Of a DNA stretch of 64,000 bases, positions 19,942 to 28,691 are shown one piece after another. Origin of the DNA: Tomitella fengzijianii. Its GTDB lineage: Bacteria > Actinomycetota > Actinomycetes > Mycobacteriales > Mycobacteriaceae. Below the pieces are notes generated by a model. That model ran no database searches. It was not told where the DNA came from and worked only from the letters and a program-made list of their open reading frames with translations. The stretch's first letter is position 1. The number at the start of each line of letters is the position of its first letter. A program made the translations under genes and the position numbers. The stretch spans positions 1,422,679-1,486,678 of the forward strand of contig NZ_CP041765.1 of assembly GCF_007559025.1 (NCBI RefSeq), given 5' to 3'.

Positions 19942-21474
19942 CTAGCTGGCGGCGGCGCTGATACCGGCCCGGCGGCCGAAGTAGCTGCCGTCGCCCAGGG
20001 ATGCGCCGCTGGCGTAGCCCCAGGCCGCGATCCCGGACGTGCAGCGTCCCGCGGCGAAGAGCCCGGGTACTGGGTCGCCGTCCACGTGCAGCACCCGGGA
20101 GTCGGGGTCGGTGCGCAGGCCGCCCAGGGCGAAGCCCCCGGTGCGCCCGCGCAGGTCGATGACGGCGATGTTGCCCTCGATGGGGCGCAGCCACTGGGCG
20201 TTCTTCCCGAACATCGGGTCCTCACCGCGCGCCGCATGCCGGTTGTAAAGTTCCACCGTCGCCTGCAGCGCGCCGCCGGGCAGTCCCATTTCCGCCTCGA
20301 CTTCGGCGACCGTCTCGCCCACCCACTTCGGGCGGAACCGCAGGAACGGCGTGGCGCTGACGGTGGTGCCGGCCTCTTCGTAGGCGCGCTCGTCGAGGAT
20401 CAGGTAGGCCTGGTTGCCCTGGTGCAGCGCCATCTCCTGCCCGATGCGGCCCGGATAGGTGTCCTCGGTGACGAACCGCTGTCCGCGGCCGTTGACGAGG
20501 ATCCCGCGCACCATCATCTGCGGGTCGCAGTGGATCGCCACCTCGGCGGCGTCCATGTGCGTCAGGTCGGCGCCGACGGCCTGGCCCATCCGGATGGCGC
20601 GGCCGTCGTGCTGCTCCACCGCCGAGCCGGGGCGGCCGGCGAGCAGCGGGACGTGCGCGCGCATCATCGCATCGTTGTAGGTGAAGCTGCCCGCGGCCAG
20701 CACCACGCCGCGGCGGGCCCGCACCGACAGTTCCCGGCCGAAGCGCGTGCCGAGCACCCCGACGACCCTGTCGCCATCGTCGCCGGCGGAGACCACGAGG
20801 CGGCGCGTCGTCACGTCGTACTCGCTGCGCACCCCCAGCTCGGTGATCCGCTCGGAAAGCGGGGTCATCAGCATCAGTCCCGCGCTCTGCTCACCGGCCT
20901 TCTTCGCGGACATCTGCGGCACGTGACCGCGCGGAGCCGGTTCGGCGACGGCGTTGAACGGCGCGGCGTTCTCCCCGCCCGTGTACATGAGGCCGTCGTC
21001 GGCCGGGGGCTCCCAGCCGGGCTCCCCGTAGAAGGCGGACTTGAACCGCACCCCCGCGTCCACCAGCCAGTCGTAGTGGGCGACGCTGCCCTCGCAGTAG
21101 GCGTCGATCTTGGCCCGGTCGGCACCCGGGCCCATCGCGGCCGTGAGGAAGGCCCGCATGTTCTCGACGTCGTCGTCGAAACCCAGCTCCCGCTGCAGCC
21201 CCGTGCCGCCGCCCATGTAGATGAATCCGCCGGCCAGGGCTGCGGCGCCGCCCCATCCGCCCGCGCGTTCGAGGATCACGACCTCCGCGCCGGCCCTGGC
21301 GGCCTCGATCGCCGCGCAGGCGCCCGCGATGCCGTAGCCCACCACCACGACGTCGGCTTCGATATCCCATTCGGGGGCGTCGGCGCCGGTGGGCGAGCCG
21401 ATGCGCAGCGGGCGTACTGAATCGGCGGAGGGATGGCCGGTGCCGGGACGGGGATTCGATGCGGGTGCAGGCAT
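19942..21474 (-). CDS. FAD-dependent dehydrogenase (fumarate reductase/3-ketosteroid dehydrogenase-like)
   Basis: A 510-residue FAD_binding_2 protein. The dinucleotide motif is VVVGYGIAGACAAIEAARAG (about residues 41-60), followed by ERAGGWGGAAALAGGFIYMGGGTG. A second FAD contact is RGVVLAAGSFTYND, and the C-terminal block is VPGLFAAGRCTSGIAAWGYASG. There is no signal peptide and no obvious heme site. Relatives dehydrogenate steroids or reduce enoates; I cannot assign the substrate. The start is ATG 21474. On the minus strand GTATATAC (a plausible -10) ends about 7 nt before it, so the transcript may be leaderless. It is divergent from the ergothioneine operon. Confidence 0.8.
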   Translation of the reverse strand: MPAPASNPRPGTGHPSADSVRPLRIGSPTGADAPEWDIEADVVVVGYGIAGACAAIEAARAGAEVVILERAGGWGGAAALAGGFIYMGGGTGLQRELGFDDDVENMRAFLTAAMGPGADRAKIDAYCEGSVAHYDWLVDAGVRFKSAFYGEPGWEPPADDGLMYTGGENAAPFNAVAEPAPRGHVPQMSAKKAGEQSAGLMLMTPLSERITELGVRSEYDVTTRRLVVSAGDDGDRVVGVLGTRFGRELSVRARRGVVLAAGSFTYNDAMMRAHVPLLAGRPGSAVEQHDGRAIRMGQAVGADLTHMDAAEVAIHCDPQMMVRGILVNGRGQRFVTEDTYPGRIGQEMALHQGNQAYLILDERAYEEAGTTVSATPFLRFRPKWVGETVAEVEAEMGLPGGALQATVELYNRHAARGEDPMFGKNAQWLRPIEGNIAVIDLRGRTGGFALGGLRTDPDSRVLHVDGDPVPGLFAAGRCTSGIAAWGYASGASLGDGSYFGRRAGISAAAS

Positions 21475-21630
21475 GCCACGGGTATATACGAGCCGTCGTG
21501 CGGGTGCCGCCGGGTCCTCCCGCGTACTGAGATCGAACGGTCCGTCGGAGGGCAGGGGAGTGCCCGGGGCGTGATCGGGGTAAGCCCTGCCGATGATGCG
21601 CAGATCGTTACGTCCGGCGCCGCGGGAGGT

Positions 21631-21636
21631 TAATGT
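21631..21636 (+). promoter_or_regulatory. Candidate -10 TAATGT for the egt operon
   Basis: TAATGT in an otherwise GC-rich 205-bp divergent spacer lies 43 bp before ATG 21680. No -35 element is clear. Confidence 0.3.
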
Positions 21637-21679
21637 CGGTGAGGACCCGCGTTCGCGTGAATCGAGGCTCCCACCTGAA

Positions 21680-24580
21680 ATGTCCCAGCCCAGAACAGCG
21701 CAGCCCAGAACAGTGCAGCCCAACGGAACGATCGATCCCGGCGGGTCGGCCATGACGGTCCGTCCGGCCGCGTCCGCCCTGCCTGCCGGGCCGGCCACGG
21801 ACGACGCCCGGGTCCACGGCGACGACGGGTGGCCGCCTGTCACGGAGGAATCCGCCCGGGAGCGCGTGGCAGGGCGATGCTTCGGTCTGCGCCCCCCGCG
21901 GCTGGTCGGCGCGGAACTGGAGTGGCTCACCCGGACGCGTTCCGGCGGCAGACCTACGGCCGCGCACCTCGCCGGGGCGTTGGGTGCGCACGCGCCCGGC
22001 AGCGTCGCCCCGGGATCGCCGCACGCGGCGCTGCCCGCCGGGGGCTCCGTCTCGATCGAGCCGGGCGGGCAGGTGGAGATCTCCAGCGCGCCGCTTCGGG
22101 ACGTCGACACGCTCTGCGCGGCGCTCACCGCGGATGCCGCGGCGCTGCGCGCGCTGCTGGGCGCCCGCGGCATCGAAATGATCCCGGGCGCGGTAGACGG
22201 GGTGCGGGCGCCGTCCCGCATCCTGACCGTGGCGCGTTACGCGGCCATGCAGGAGCGTTTCGATCGGAACGGCCCGCTCGGGGCGGCGATGATGTGCAAC
22301 ACCGCGGCGATCCACGTGAGCGTCGATTGCGGAGCCGACCCGGAGGATCTGGCCCTGCGCTGGCGGGCGCTCAACGCGGTGGGGCCCGCGCTGGTGGCGG
22401 CGTTCGCCGATGCCGGGGACGCAGTGGTCGGCGGGGACGGGCACGGCGGCATGACGCGGGCGGGCCGGTGGGCGTCGGAACGCATGCGGACCTGGCTGAC
22501 CCTCGACCCGGGGCGTACGGGGCTCGACGCGGCGGCCCCCGGAGCGTCCGCGGACCCCGTCGCCGCCTACACGCGATGGGCCCTGTCCGCGCCGCTGCTG
22601 TGCGTCCAGCGCGAGGACGGTGATTGGTCCGTACCCGGCGACGTGACCTTCGCGCAGTGGATCGCCGGGGACGCCGCCGCGCCGGACCGCGCTCCCACGG
22701 CCGCAGACCTCGACTACCACCTGACCACCCTGTTTCCCCCGGTACGCCCGTGCGGGCACCTGGAGGTGCGCTACATCGACGCCCAACCGGCACCGGCGGG
22801 GGACCACGGTCAGGCGTTGCACGAGGAGGCGTGGCCGGCGCCGATCGCGGTGGTCGACGCCCTGGTCCGCACGCCGGAGACGGCGCGGCGGGCGGCGGCG
22901 ATCGCGGAATCGACGCGCGGGGAATGGCGGCGGGCGGCGCAGCGTGGGCTTGCCGACGAAGAGCTGCGCGGGTCGGCGCAGGCATTGCTGGGACTGGCTG
23001 CGGAGGCCGCACCCGGCGGCGCGACGCAGGCGATCGAGTCGGTGGCCCGACGCATCGCACGCGCCGGGGGGAGCGCGGTCGGGGCCGCACGGAGCTCGTC
23101 GCCGCAGGATGATCGGGACGACGTGCGTGCGGCGTGCCGCAGCGCGCTCGAACGGGCACGGCGGCGGACCCGCGTGCTGACGGACGTGCCGGATGATCAA
23201 CTGACCGCCCAGCATTCGGAGCTCATGTCGCCGCTCGTGTGGGACCTGGCGCATATCGGAAACCAGGAGGACCTGTGGCTGGTGCGCGCCGCGGGCGGAC
23301 GTGCCGCGACGCCGCCCGTCACTGGCCCGCAGGACGAGCCGTGGCGATCGCACGACAGCGGGGACGCCCCTGCCCACGACGGCGCGCACGGCCTCGATGA
23401 TCTTTACGACGCCTTCCGGCATCCGCGCGCCACGCGCCCGGCGCTCCCGATCCTGGGGCCCGAGGCCGCACGGGGCTACACCGCGTCCGTCCGGGCGCAC
23501 GCGATGGCGGTGCTCGAGCGCTGCGGGTTCGACGGCGACCCCCTCACCGCGGGCGGCTTCGTGTTCGGCATGGTCGCCCAGCACGAGCAGCAACACGACG
23601 AGACCATGCTGGCGACGCACCAGCTGCGCACAGGCCCGCGTCTGCTGCACGCGCCGGCCGCCCCGCGCGCCCGCCGGCCCCTGGGAGGGGACGCCGGGGC
23701 GCCCGGCGCCGTCCGTTCCGATCGCGCGGCGCCCGAGGTCGTGGTGCCCGGCGGTGCGTTCACGATGGGCACCGACGGGGCCCCCGGACCCGAGTCGTGG
23801 GCGCTGGACAACGAACGCCCCGCGCATCGGGTGGAGGTCGCCGCGTTCGCGATCGAGGCCGTGCCCGTGACCAACCGCCGGTACGCGCGCTTCATCGCCG
23901 ACGGCGGATACCGGCGTCGGGAACTGTGGTCCGAGCGTGGATGGCGCCACCGCCTGCAGGAGGTTCTGGAGGCCCCGCAGTTCTGGAGCCGGGCGGGCGA
24001 CGGCCACTGGGTGCGCCGCCGGTTCGGGGCGACGGAGGATCTGGAGCCGGACGAGCCGGTGGTGCACGTGAGCTACTTCGAGGCGGAGGCGTTCGCGGCG
24101 TGGGCGGGTAAGCGGCTGCCCACGGAGGCCGAGTGGGAGAAGGCCGCGCGCCACCACCCGTCCGCCGGGCATTCGCGCGCCTACCCCTGGGGCGACGAAG
24201 CGCCGGCCGAGCGACACGCGAACCTGGGGCAGCGGCATCTGTCGCCCGCCGGGGTGTGGGCGTATCCCGACGGGGCCACCGCGTCCGGCATCCACCAGCT
24301 GATCGGCGACGTGTGGGAATGGACCTCCTCCGGTTTCGAGGCCTATCCGGGTTTCCGGGCGTTCCCGTACCGCGAGTACTCGGAGGTGTTCTTCGGCGGC
24401 GACTACCGGGTGCTGCGCGGCGGTTCGTTCGGCACCGACGCGGTGGCGTGCCGTGGCACGTTCCGCAACTGGGACCACCCCGTACGGCGGCAGATCTTCG
24501 CGGGCATCCGGCTCGCGCGGGACTGCGCCGACGCCGCCGGCTCTTCGTCCTCCGGCGCCGACGAGAGCGGCGATGCCTGA
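21680..24580 (+). CDS. egtAB: EgtA-EgtB fusion: glutamate-cysteine ligase plus hercynine oxygenase
   Basis: One uninterrupted frame of 966 residues carries both early ergothioneine enzymes. Residues about 55-460 are EgtA-like glutamate-cysteine ligase (VGAELEWLTRT at 76-86, then SIEPGGQVEISSAPLRDVDT, APSRILTVARYAAMQERFD). Residues about 477-950 are EgtB. The DinB-like part holds the expected iron ligands His525 (LAHIGNQEDLW) and His635/His639 (QHEQQHDETML). The FGE-sulfatase part (about 687-950) holds PTEAEWEKAARH, GDVWEWTSS and RNWDHPVRRQIFAGIR. Product of the first half (gamma-Glu-Cys) is a substrate of the second, which joins it to hercynine with O2. The start is uncertain: ATG 21593, 21680 and 21752 are in frame. 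I prefer 21680, after the TAATGT box. The stop overlaps egtC as TGATG. Confidence 0.9.
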   Translation: MSQPRTAQPRTVQPNGTIDPGGSAMTVRPAASALPAGPATDDARVHGDDGWPPVTEESARERVAGRCFGLRPPRLVGAELEWLTRTRSGGRPTAAHLAGALGAHAPGSVAPGSPHAALPAGGSVSIEPGGQVEISSAPLRDVDTLCAALTADAAALRALLGARGIEMIPGAVDGVRAPSRILTVARYAAMQERFDRNGPLGAAMMCNTAAIHVSVDCGADPEDLALRWRALNAVGPALVAAFADAGDAVVGGDGHGGMTRAGRWASERMRTWLTLDPGRTGLDAAAPGASADPVAAYTRWALSAPLLCVQREDGDWSVPGDVTFAQWIAGDAAAPDRAPTAADLDYHLTTLFPPVRPCGHLEVRYIDAQPAPAGDHGQALHEEAWPAPIAVVDALVRTPETARRAAAIAESTRGEWRRAAQRGLADEELRGSAQALLGLAAEAAPGGATQAIESVARRIARAGGSAVGAARSSSPQDDRDDVRAACRSALERARRRTRVLTDVPDDQLTAQHSELMSPLVWDLAHIGNQEDLWLVRAAGGRAATPPVTGPQDEPWRSHDSGDAPAHDGAHGLDDLYDAFRHPRATRPALPILGPEAARGYTASVRAHAMAVLERCGFDGDPLTAGGFVFGMVAQHEQQHDETMLATHQLRTGPRLLHAPAAPRARRPLGGDAGAPGAVRSDRAAPEVVVPGGAFTMGTDGAPGPESWALDNERPAHRVEVAAFAIEAVPVTNRRYARFIADGGYRRRELWSERGWRHRLQEVLEAPQFWSRAGDGHWVRRRFGATEDLEPDEPVVHVSYFEAEAFAAWAGKRLPTEAEWEKAARHHPSAGHSRAYPWGDEAPAERHANLGQRHLSPAGVWAYPDGATASGIHQLIGDVWEWTSSGFEAYPGFRAFPYREYSEVFFGGDYRVLRGGSFGTDAVACRGTFRNWDHPVRRQIFAGIRLARDCADAAGSSSSGADESGDA
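21686..21722. repeat. 15-bp direct repeat at the 5' end of egtAB
   Basis: CAGCCCAGAACAG(C/T)G occurs twice in tandem (21686-21700, 21701-21715), with a third partial copy to 21722. It encodes the repetitive QPRTAQPRTVQP at the extreme N-terminus if translation starts at 21680. Confidence 0.8.
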
Positions 24581-25419
24581 TGTGTCGTCACCTGGTCTGC
24601 CTGGGGCCTGAGCGCACGGTGGCCTCGGCGGTGACGCAGGGCGGTCATTCGCTGGCCCGGCAGGCCTGGGCGCCGGAGCAGATGCGGGGCGGCGGCACCA
24701 TCAACGCCGACGGCTTCGGCGCCTGCTGGTGGGCCGCCGGCGGCGTGCCGGGCGTGGGGCAGCACCGCACCACGCTCCCGATCTGGTCCGACCCGGCGCT
24801 GGGCCGCGCAGTGGCGGGCGACGGGGACGGTGTTGAAGCGGGGGGCGGGGGCGCCGCAGGCGACGGCACCCCGGCGGTACGCGGAACGCTCGAGCAGATC
24901 CGCGCGACGGCGATCCTCGCGGCCGTGCGGTCCGCGACGCCCGGCATGGCGGTGTCGGCGCAGGCGTGCGCGCCGTTCACCGACGGGCGGTGGGCGTTCA
25001 GCCACAACGGGGTGATCCGCGGCTGGCCGGACACCGTGGCGGGGCTGGCGGACGCGATCCCGGCTGCCGAGGTGATGCGGGGGGAGGCGGCCACCGATTC
25101 GGTGTTCCTGTGGCAGCTGTTCCGCGCGCGCATCACGGCGGGGATGGACGCGGCCGACGCGGCGGCGTCGCTCGTGCGGGATGTCGAGGAGCGTGCGCCC
25201 GGCTCGCGGCTGAACCTGCTCGCCACCGACGGCGGGCGCGTCGTCGCCACCGCGTGGCGCCACTCCCTGTGGGTCCTCGACGCGCCGGACGAGCTGTGGA
25301 TCGCCTCTGAACCGATCACCGACGTGGGGTGGGCGGAAGTGGACGACGGCGTCCTCGTCGATGCGCGGGTCGGACGCGTCCAGTCGGAACCGATCCCCAT
25401 TGCAGCGAACACCCGATGA
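24580..25419 (+). CDS. egtC: Gamma-glutamyl-hercynylcysteine sulfoxide hydrolase EgtC
   Basis: A 279-residue class II glutamine amidotransferase. The nucleophile Cys2 is exposed by Met removal (MCRHLVCLGP). Also seen are GGGTINADGFGACWW, the substrate-pocket RSATPGMAVSAQACAPF and FSHNGVIRGW. It removes the glutamyl group from the EgtB product to give hercynylcysteine sulfoxide. A Gly/Ala/Asp-rich insert near residues 80-105 is unusual in amino-acid composition. Start ATG 24580 overlaps the egtAB stop by 1 nt, so translational coupling is expected. Confidence 0.93.
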   Translation: MCRHLVCLGPERTVASAVTQGGHSLARQAWAPEQMRGGGTINADGFGACWWAAGGVPGVGQHRTTLPIWSDPALGRAVAGDGDGVEAGGGGAAGDGTPAVRGTLEQIRATAILAAVRSATPGMAVSAQACAPFTDGRWAFSHNGVIRGWPDTVAGLADAIPAAEVMRGEAATDSVFLWQLFRARITAGMDAADAAASLVRDVEERAPGSRLNLLATDGGRVVATAWRHSLWVLDAPDELWIASEPITDVGWAEVDDGVLVDARVGRVQSEPIPIAANTR

Positions 25420-25435
25420 AGGGAGCCCGCAACCG

Positions 25436-26410
25436 ATGACGACGACCCTGGTGGACGTGCATCTGACCGAGGCGGACCTGGAGGCGCAGCTGCGGGCCGA
25501 CGTCGTGGCCGGCCTGGCCGCGGTGCCGAAGAGCCTGCCTCCCAAATGGTTCTACGACCAGCGGGGCGGTGAGCTCTTCGACGCGATCACGCGGCTCCCC
25601 GAGTATTACCCGACGCGTACCGAGCGCGCGCTGCTCACGCGTGCCGCGCCGGAGATCGCCGCGGCGAGCAAGGCCACCACGCTGGTCGAGCTCGGCTCGG
25701 GGTCCTCGGAGAAGACGCGGCTGCTGCTCACCGCCTTCGCCGAGCACGAGGGCCTCGAGATGTATGTGCCGCAGGATGTCTCGGAGTCGTCGATCCGGTT
25801 CGCCGCGGACGCGTTGGCGATCGAGTTCCCCGACCTGCCGGTACGCGGGGTGGTCGGCGATTTCACCGATACGACGGCGACGCTGCCGCGGGCCGGGCAT
25901 CGGCTGGTCGCGTTCCTCGGCGGCACCATCGGAAACCTCGAACCCGACGCCAGGGCCGCATTCCTGCACGGGGTGGCGGAGGCGCTGGACCCCGGGGAGT
26001 GCCTGCTCGTAGGGATCGGCCTGGTCACCGACCCCGCGGTGATGATCGCCGCGTACGACGACGAGGAAGGGGTCACGGCGGAGTTCAACCGCAACGTGCT
26101 GCACGTGCTCAACCGGCGGCTGGGCGCGGACTTCGACCCGCGCATGTTCGAGCACGTCGCCCTGTGGGATGCGGCGCACAGTTGGATCGAGATGCGGCTG
26201 CGCGCCCGCCGTGAGATGCAGGTGCGCATTCCCGCGGTGGGGACGGTGGTCGACTTCGCGGCGGGGGAGGAGCTGCGCACCGAGGTCTCCGCCAAGTTCA
26301 TGCTCGACGGGTTCGGCGGCGAGCTCACCGCGGCGGGCTTCGACCCGGCGCACACCTGGACGGACGAAGCGTCGCGGTTCGCGCTGGTGCTGGCCCGCCG
26401 CCGGGGTTGA
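25436..26410 (+). CDS. egtD: L-histidine N-alpha-methyltransferase EgtD
   Basis: A 324-residue SAM-dependent enzyme that trimethylates histidine to hercynine. Family blocks: PPKWFYDQRGGELFDAIT, LPEYYPTRTERALL, the SAM loop ELGSGSSEKTRLLL, the LGGTIGNLEP segment and FDPRMFEHVALWD. Start ATG 25436 has GGGAG about 10 nt upstream and lies 16 bp after egtC. No EgtE-type PLP C-S lyase follows; the next gene is convergent and unrelated, so the final step must be encoded elsewhere. Confidence 0.95.
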   Translation: MTTTLVDVHLTEADLEAQLRADVVAGLAAVPKSLPPKWFYDQRGGELFDAITRLPEYYPTRTERALLTRAAPEIAAASKATTLVELGSGSSEKTRLLLTAFAEHEGLEMYVPQDVSESSIRFAADALAIEFPDLPVRGVVGDFTDTTATLPRAGHRLVAFLGGTIGNLEPDARAAFLHGVAEALDPGECLLVGIGLVTDPAVMIAAYDDEEGVTAEFNRNVLHVLNRRLGADFDPRMFEHVALWDAAHSWIEMRLRARREMQVRIPAVGTVVDFAAGEELRTEVSAKFMLDGFGGELTAAGFDPAHTWTDEASRFALVLARRRG

Positions 26411-26422
26411 CCGCAGGGGCGG

Positions 26423-26860
26423 TCAGAGCCCGTCCAGGGTGAACCCTCCCGGCGGCTCGCGCCGCGGCTCCTCTCCCTTCGGCGGTGCCGGCGGGGCGGG
26501 CGGCTCCGGCGCTCCGGGCGGCGGTCCGGTGTGCGGAGGCGGCGGAGGAGGACCTCCGGGGCCGGGCGGAGGCGGCGGAGGAGGAGGCGTGTCGGCTGTC
26601 GCGGCCGACGGCGGGGCGTCCGCGCCCTGGCCGGATTGGGCGTGCCACTGGTCGAGCCGCGCGAGCGCGTCCACCACGTCCTGGCGCGGGCCGCCGGTGC
26701 GCTGTTCGGCGTAGAAGGCCTCGCCCAGCGCGCGGTACAGATCGCCCGCCTCGCGCTGCTGCTGGTATTCGTCGAGCTTCTGCTGGCCTTGATCCAGGCC
26801 CTGCTGTGCCGCGGCCGCCGCGCGCTCGGCCGCCTCTTTGGCTTTGTCCATGAACCCCAT
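26423..26860 (-). CDS. Small protein with helical N-terminus and proline-rich tail
   Basis: 145 residues with no domain that I recognise. Residues 1-50 form a charged Ala/Gln/Glu-rich probable helix or coiled coil (DKAKEAAERAAAAAQQGLDQ). Residues 55-85 are a short helical region (DLYRALGEAFYAEQRTGG). From about residue 95 there are proline runs, interrupted by glycine, of up to eight prolines. Start ATG 26860 overlaps the stop of the AIM24-family gene as TGATG, so the two are coupled. It converges on egtD with only 12 bp between. A role as partner or membrane adaptor of the AIM24 protein is a guess from coupling alone. Confidence 0.65.
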   Translation of the reverse strand: MGFMDKAKEAAERAAAAAQQGLDQGQQKLDEYQQQREAGDLYRALGEAFYAEQRTGGPRQDVVDALARLDQWHAQSGQGADAPPSAATADTPPPPPPPPGPGGPPPPPPHTGPPPGAPEPPAPPAPPKGEEPRREPPGGFTLDGL

Positions 26861-27657
26861 CAGTCCATACTTCCAGAGAACAGCCCGCCGGTGAATCCCT
26901 TGCGGTCCTCGTCCGGCCCCACGTTCTTCATCAGCGCCTGCGCGATGCCGGCCGTCGTCATCGATTGGATGATCACCCGACCGTCGCCCTCCAGCGTGGC
27001 CAGGTGCACGCCCTCGCCGCCGAGCGCCATGTTCATCACGCCCTTCATGTCCAGGCCGCCCACGCGCTCCACCCCGTACCTGACGGAGCTCTCGAATGCG
27101 ACGATGCAGCCGGTGTCCACCTGGATCTTTCCGCCGTAGTCGGCGGGGTTGAGGTCCACGAAGTCGCCGGCTCCGGCGATGAACGCGGTGCCGGTGCCGC
27201 CGAGCTTCTCCAGGATGAAGCCCTCGCCGCCCCATCGGCCGGTCTTGCCGCCGGAGAAGGCGATGTCGAAGTCGATCGTGGACTCGGCGGCGACGAAGGC
27301 GTCCTTCTGCGCCAACCACTGCGTGGACCCGTCGAGTTCGAGCGCGCGGACCTGGCCGGGCAGAACGCCCGCGAACGCGACCAGTCCGGAGTCCTGCTGC
27401 GCGGAGTACACCTGCACCGCGAGCGACTCGCCGGCGATCATCCGCTTGCCGACGTTCTTGGCGAGTCCCAGCAGCGACGACGCCGTGGTCTGCCCGCCGC
27501 CCTGGGGGCCGGACGGCGCACCGATGGTGGTGCGGACGTCCACGTTCGCGGTCTTCCACAAGAACTTTCCGGGTTCGCAGAAGACCGATTGACCCTGTGC
27601 CAGTTGGCAGGCGACCATCTGCATGGAGCCGCCGATGAGCTTGTGGGTGACTGTCAT
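26860..27657 (-). CDS. AIM24/TIGR00266 family protein
   Basis: A 265-residue beta-rich protein of the AIM24 (DUF124) family. The N-terminus HKLIGGSMQMVACQLAQGQS and the later GTGTAFIAGAGDFVDLNP, GGEGFILEKLGG and VDTGCIVAFESSV are typical family blocks. There is no signal peptide or membrane helix. Bacterial members have no settled biochemical role; mitochondrial AIM24 is linked to membrane organisation. Start ATG 27657 has a perfect GAGGAG 5 nt upstream. It is the first gene of a two-gene unit with the proline-rich protein. Confidence 0.82.
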   Translation of the reverse strand: MTVTHKLIGGSMQMVACQLAQGQSVFCEPGKFLWKTANVDVRTTIGAPSGPQGGGQTTASSLLGLAKNVGKRMIAGESLAVQVYSAQQDSGLVAFAGVLPGQVRALELDGSTQWLAQKDAFVAAESTIDFDIAFSGGKTGRWGGEGFILEKLGGTGTAFIAGAGDFVDLNPADYGGKIQVDTGCIVAFESSVRYGVERVGGLDMKGVMNMALGGEGVHLATLEGDGRVIIQSMTTAGIAQALMKNVGPDEDRKGFTGGLFSGSMD

Positions 27658-27789
27658 GGGTGCTCCTCGATCGATGTGCGCCCTGCGTCGCACTCTGTAA
27701 TTCGTGCCCGTGAAGTATAGGGCGCGGCGCGGGTAGGCGGCTATCGTTCCGGCCGGTTTCCCTCGTGATCGGACGCAGTGCGGCGCGGG

Positions 27790-28569
27790 TCAATCGAGCA
27801 GCGCGAGAACCCGCGCGGGCCCGCCGGAGCCGCCGCGGTGCTTGAGCGGCGCCACCACCGCTGTGGCGCCCGCGGGCGGCAGTGCGCGGAGGGCGGCGAG
27901 CATCTCGACGGCGTAGCGCCCGGCGCCGAGGACGGCGTGGTGGGCGGGGAAGGCGGTGGAGGCCCCACAGTCGATGCTCGGCGCGTCGGTGCCGATGGCG
28001 ACGACGGCGCGCCGCTGCACCAGGAACTCGGCGGCCTCGCGCGAGAAACCCGGCCAGTGCGCGATGCCGGCCGCGTCGGGTGTCAGGGATCGGGTCAGCG
28101 CGTGCACTTCGGCATCGTCGTGCGGTTGCGCGGGCGCCTCCGGGTTCACTTTCCCGTCGGGACGGCCACGGGCGGGCCTGGTGATGAGTGCGACGAGCGC
28201 GCCGTCGGGGATGCGGCCGTGCAGCGATTCCCAGGCGGCGAGGTCCGCGGGCGTGGCGAGGGCGTCGGGGTCGGACGCGGTGCGGTCGGCGATGTCGACG
28301 AGCACGAGCGGGGCGAGGAGGTCGTCGACCCGGATCCGGTCGACTGCGTCCCCGCCGGGCACGCAGTGCAGCGGCGCGTCGACGTGGGTGCCGGTGTGCT
28401 CGCCGAAGCAGAGCTCGTGCACGAGGAACTCCGGGGCTTCGCGGATGCGGCGCATCCGGAAGAGCGGATCGCCGGGCCACAGCGGGAAGTCCTCGTCCAA
28501 CGTGTGGGTGAGGTCGACGATCCGGCGGGGGCGTGCGGCGTGCGCGGCGGTGGGGGTGTGGTGGTGCAT
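27790..28569 (-). CDS. Cyclase-family (kynurenine formamidase-like) metal hydrolase
   Basis: 259 residues of the PF04199 cyclase fold. The metal motif HTGTHVDAPLHC sits near residues 57-68, preceded by RIVDLTHTLDEDFPLWPGDP. Distal blocks are HWPGFSREAAEFL and GTDAPSID. The family hydrolyses amides or lactones such as N-formylkynurenine or isatin; the substrate is unknown. Start ATG 28569 is the most likely, but no clear Shine-Dalgarno is seen. It is divergent from a GntR/FCD regulator with a palindrome between them, suggesting control by that regulator. Confidence 0.8.
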   Translation of the reverse strand: MHHHTPTAAHAARPRRIVDLTHTLDEDFPLWPGDPLFRMRRIREAPEFLVHELCFGEHTGTHVDAPLHCVPGGDAVDRIRVDDLLAPLVLVDIADRTASDPDALATPADLAAWESLHGRIPDGALVALITRPARGRPDGKVNPEAPAQPHDDAEVHALTRSLTPDAAGIAHWPGFSREAAEFLVQRRAVVAIGTDAPSIDCGASTAFPAHHAVLGAGRYAVEMLAALRALPPAGATAVVAPLKHRGGSGGPARVLALLD

Positions 28570-28626
28570 GGGCACAGTCTGCACGCCGGCCAGGATCAGC
28601 TCCGGCGAGCACGCACAGTCACGTAC

Positions 28627-28638
28627 CTGTCTGACAAG
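28627..28638. promoter_or_regulatory. GntR/FCD-type operator candidate
   Basis: CTGTCTGACAAG contains the GTC-N-GAC palindrome core expected for FCD-subfamily GntR regulators (GT-N3-AC half-sites). It lies in the divergent spacer between the cyclase gene and the GntR gene. Confidence 0.45.
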
Positions 28639-28691
28639 TGATAGTGTTCTGTTCCGTCGTGGTGGACGCCCTGAGGACGAAGGAATGGTGC

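Noticed and set aside
21608-24478. 956-codon minus-strand ORF opposite egtAB
   Set aside because: Its length is notable, but the composition (Arg/Gly/His-rich) and absence of domains mark it as antisense to a GC-rich gene.
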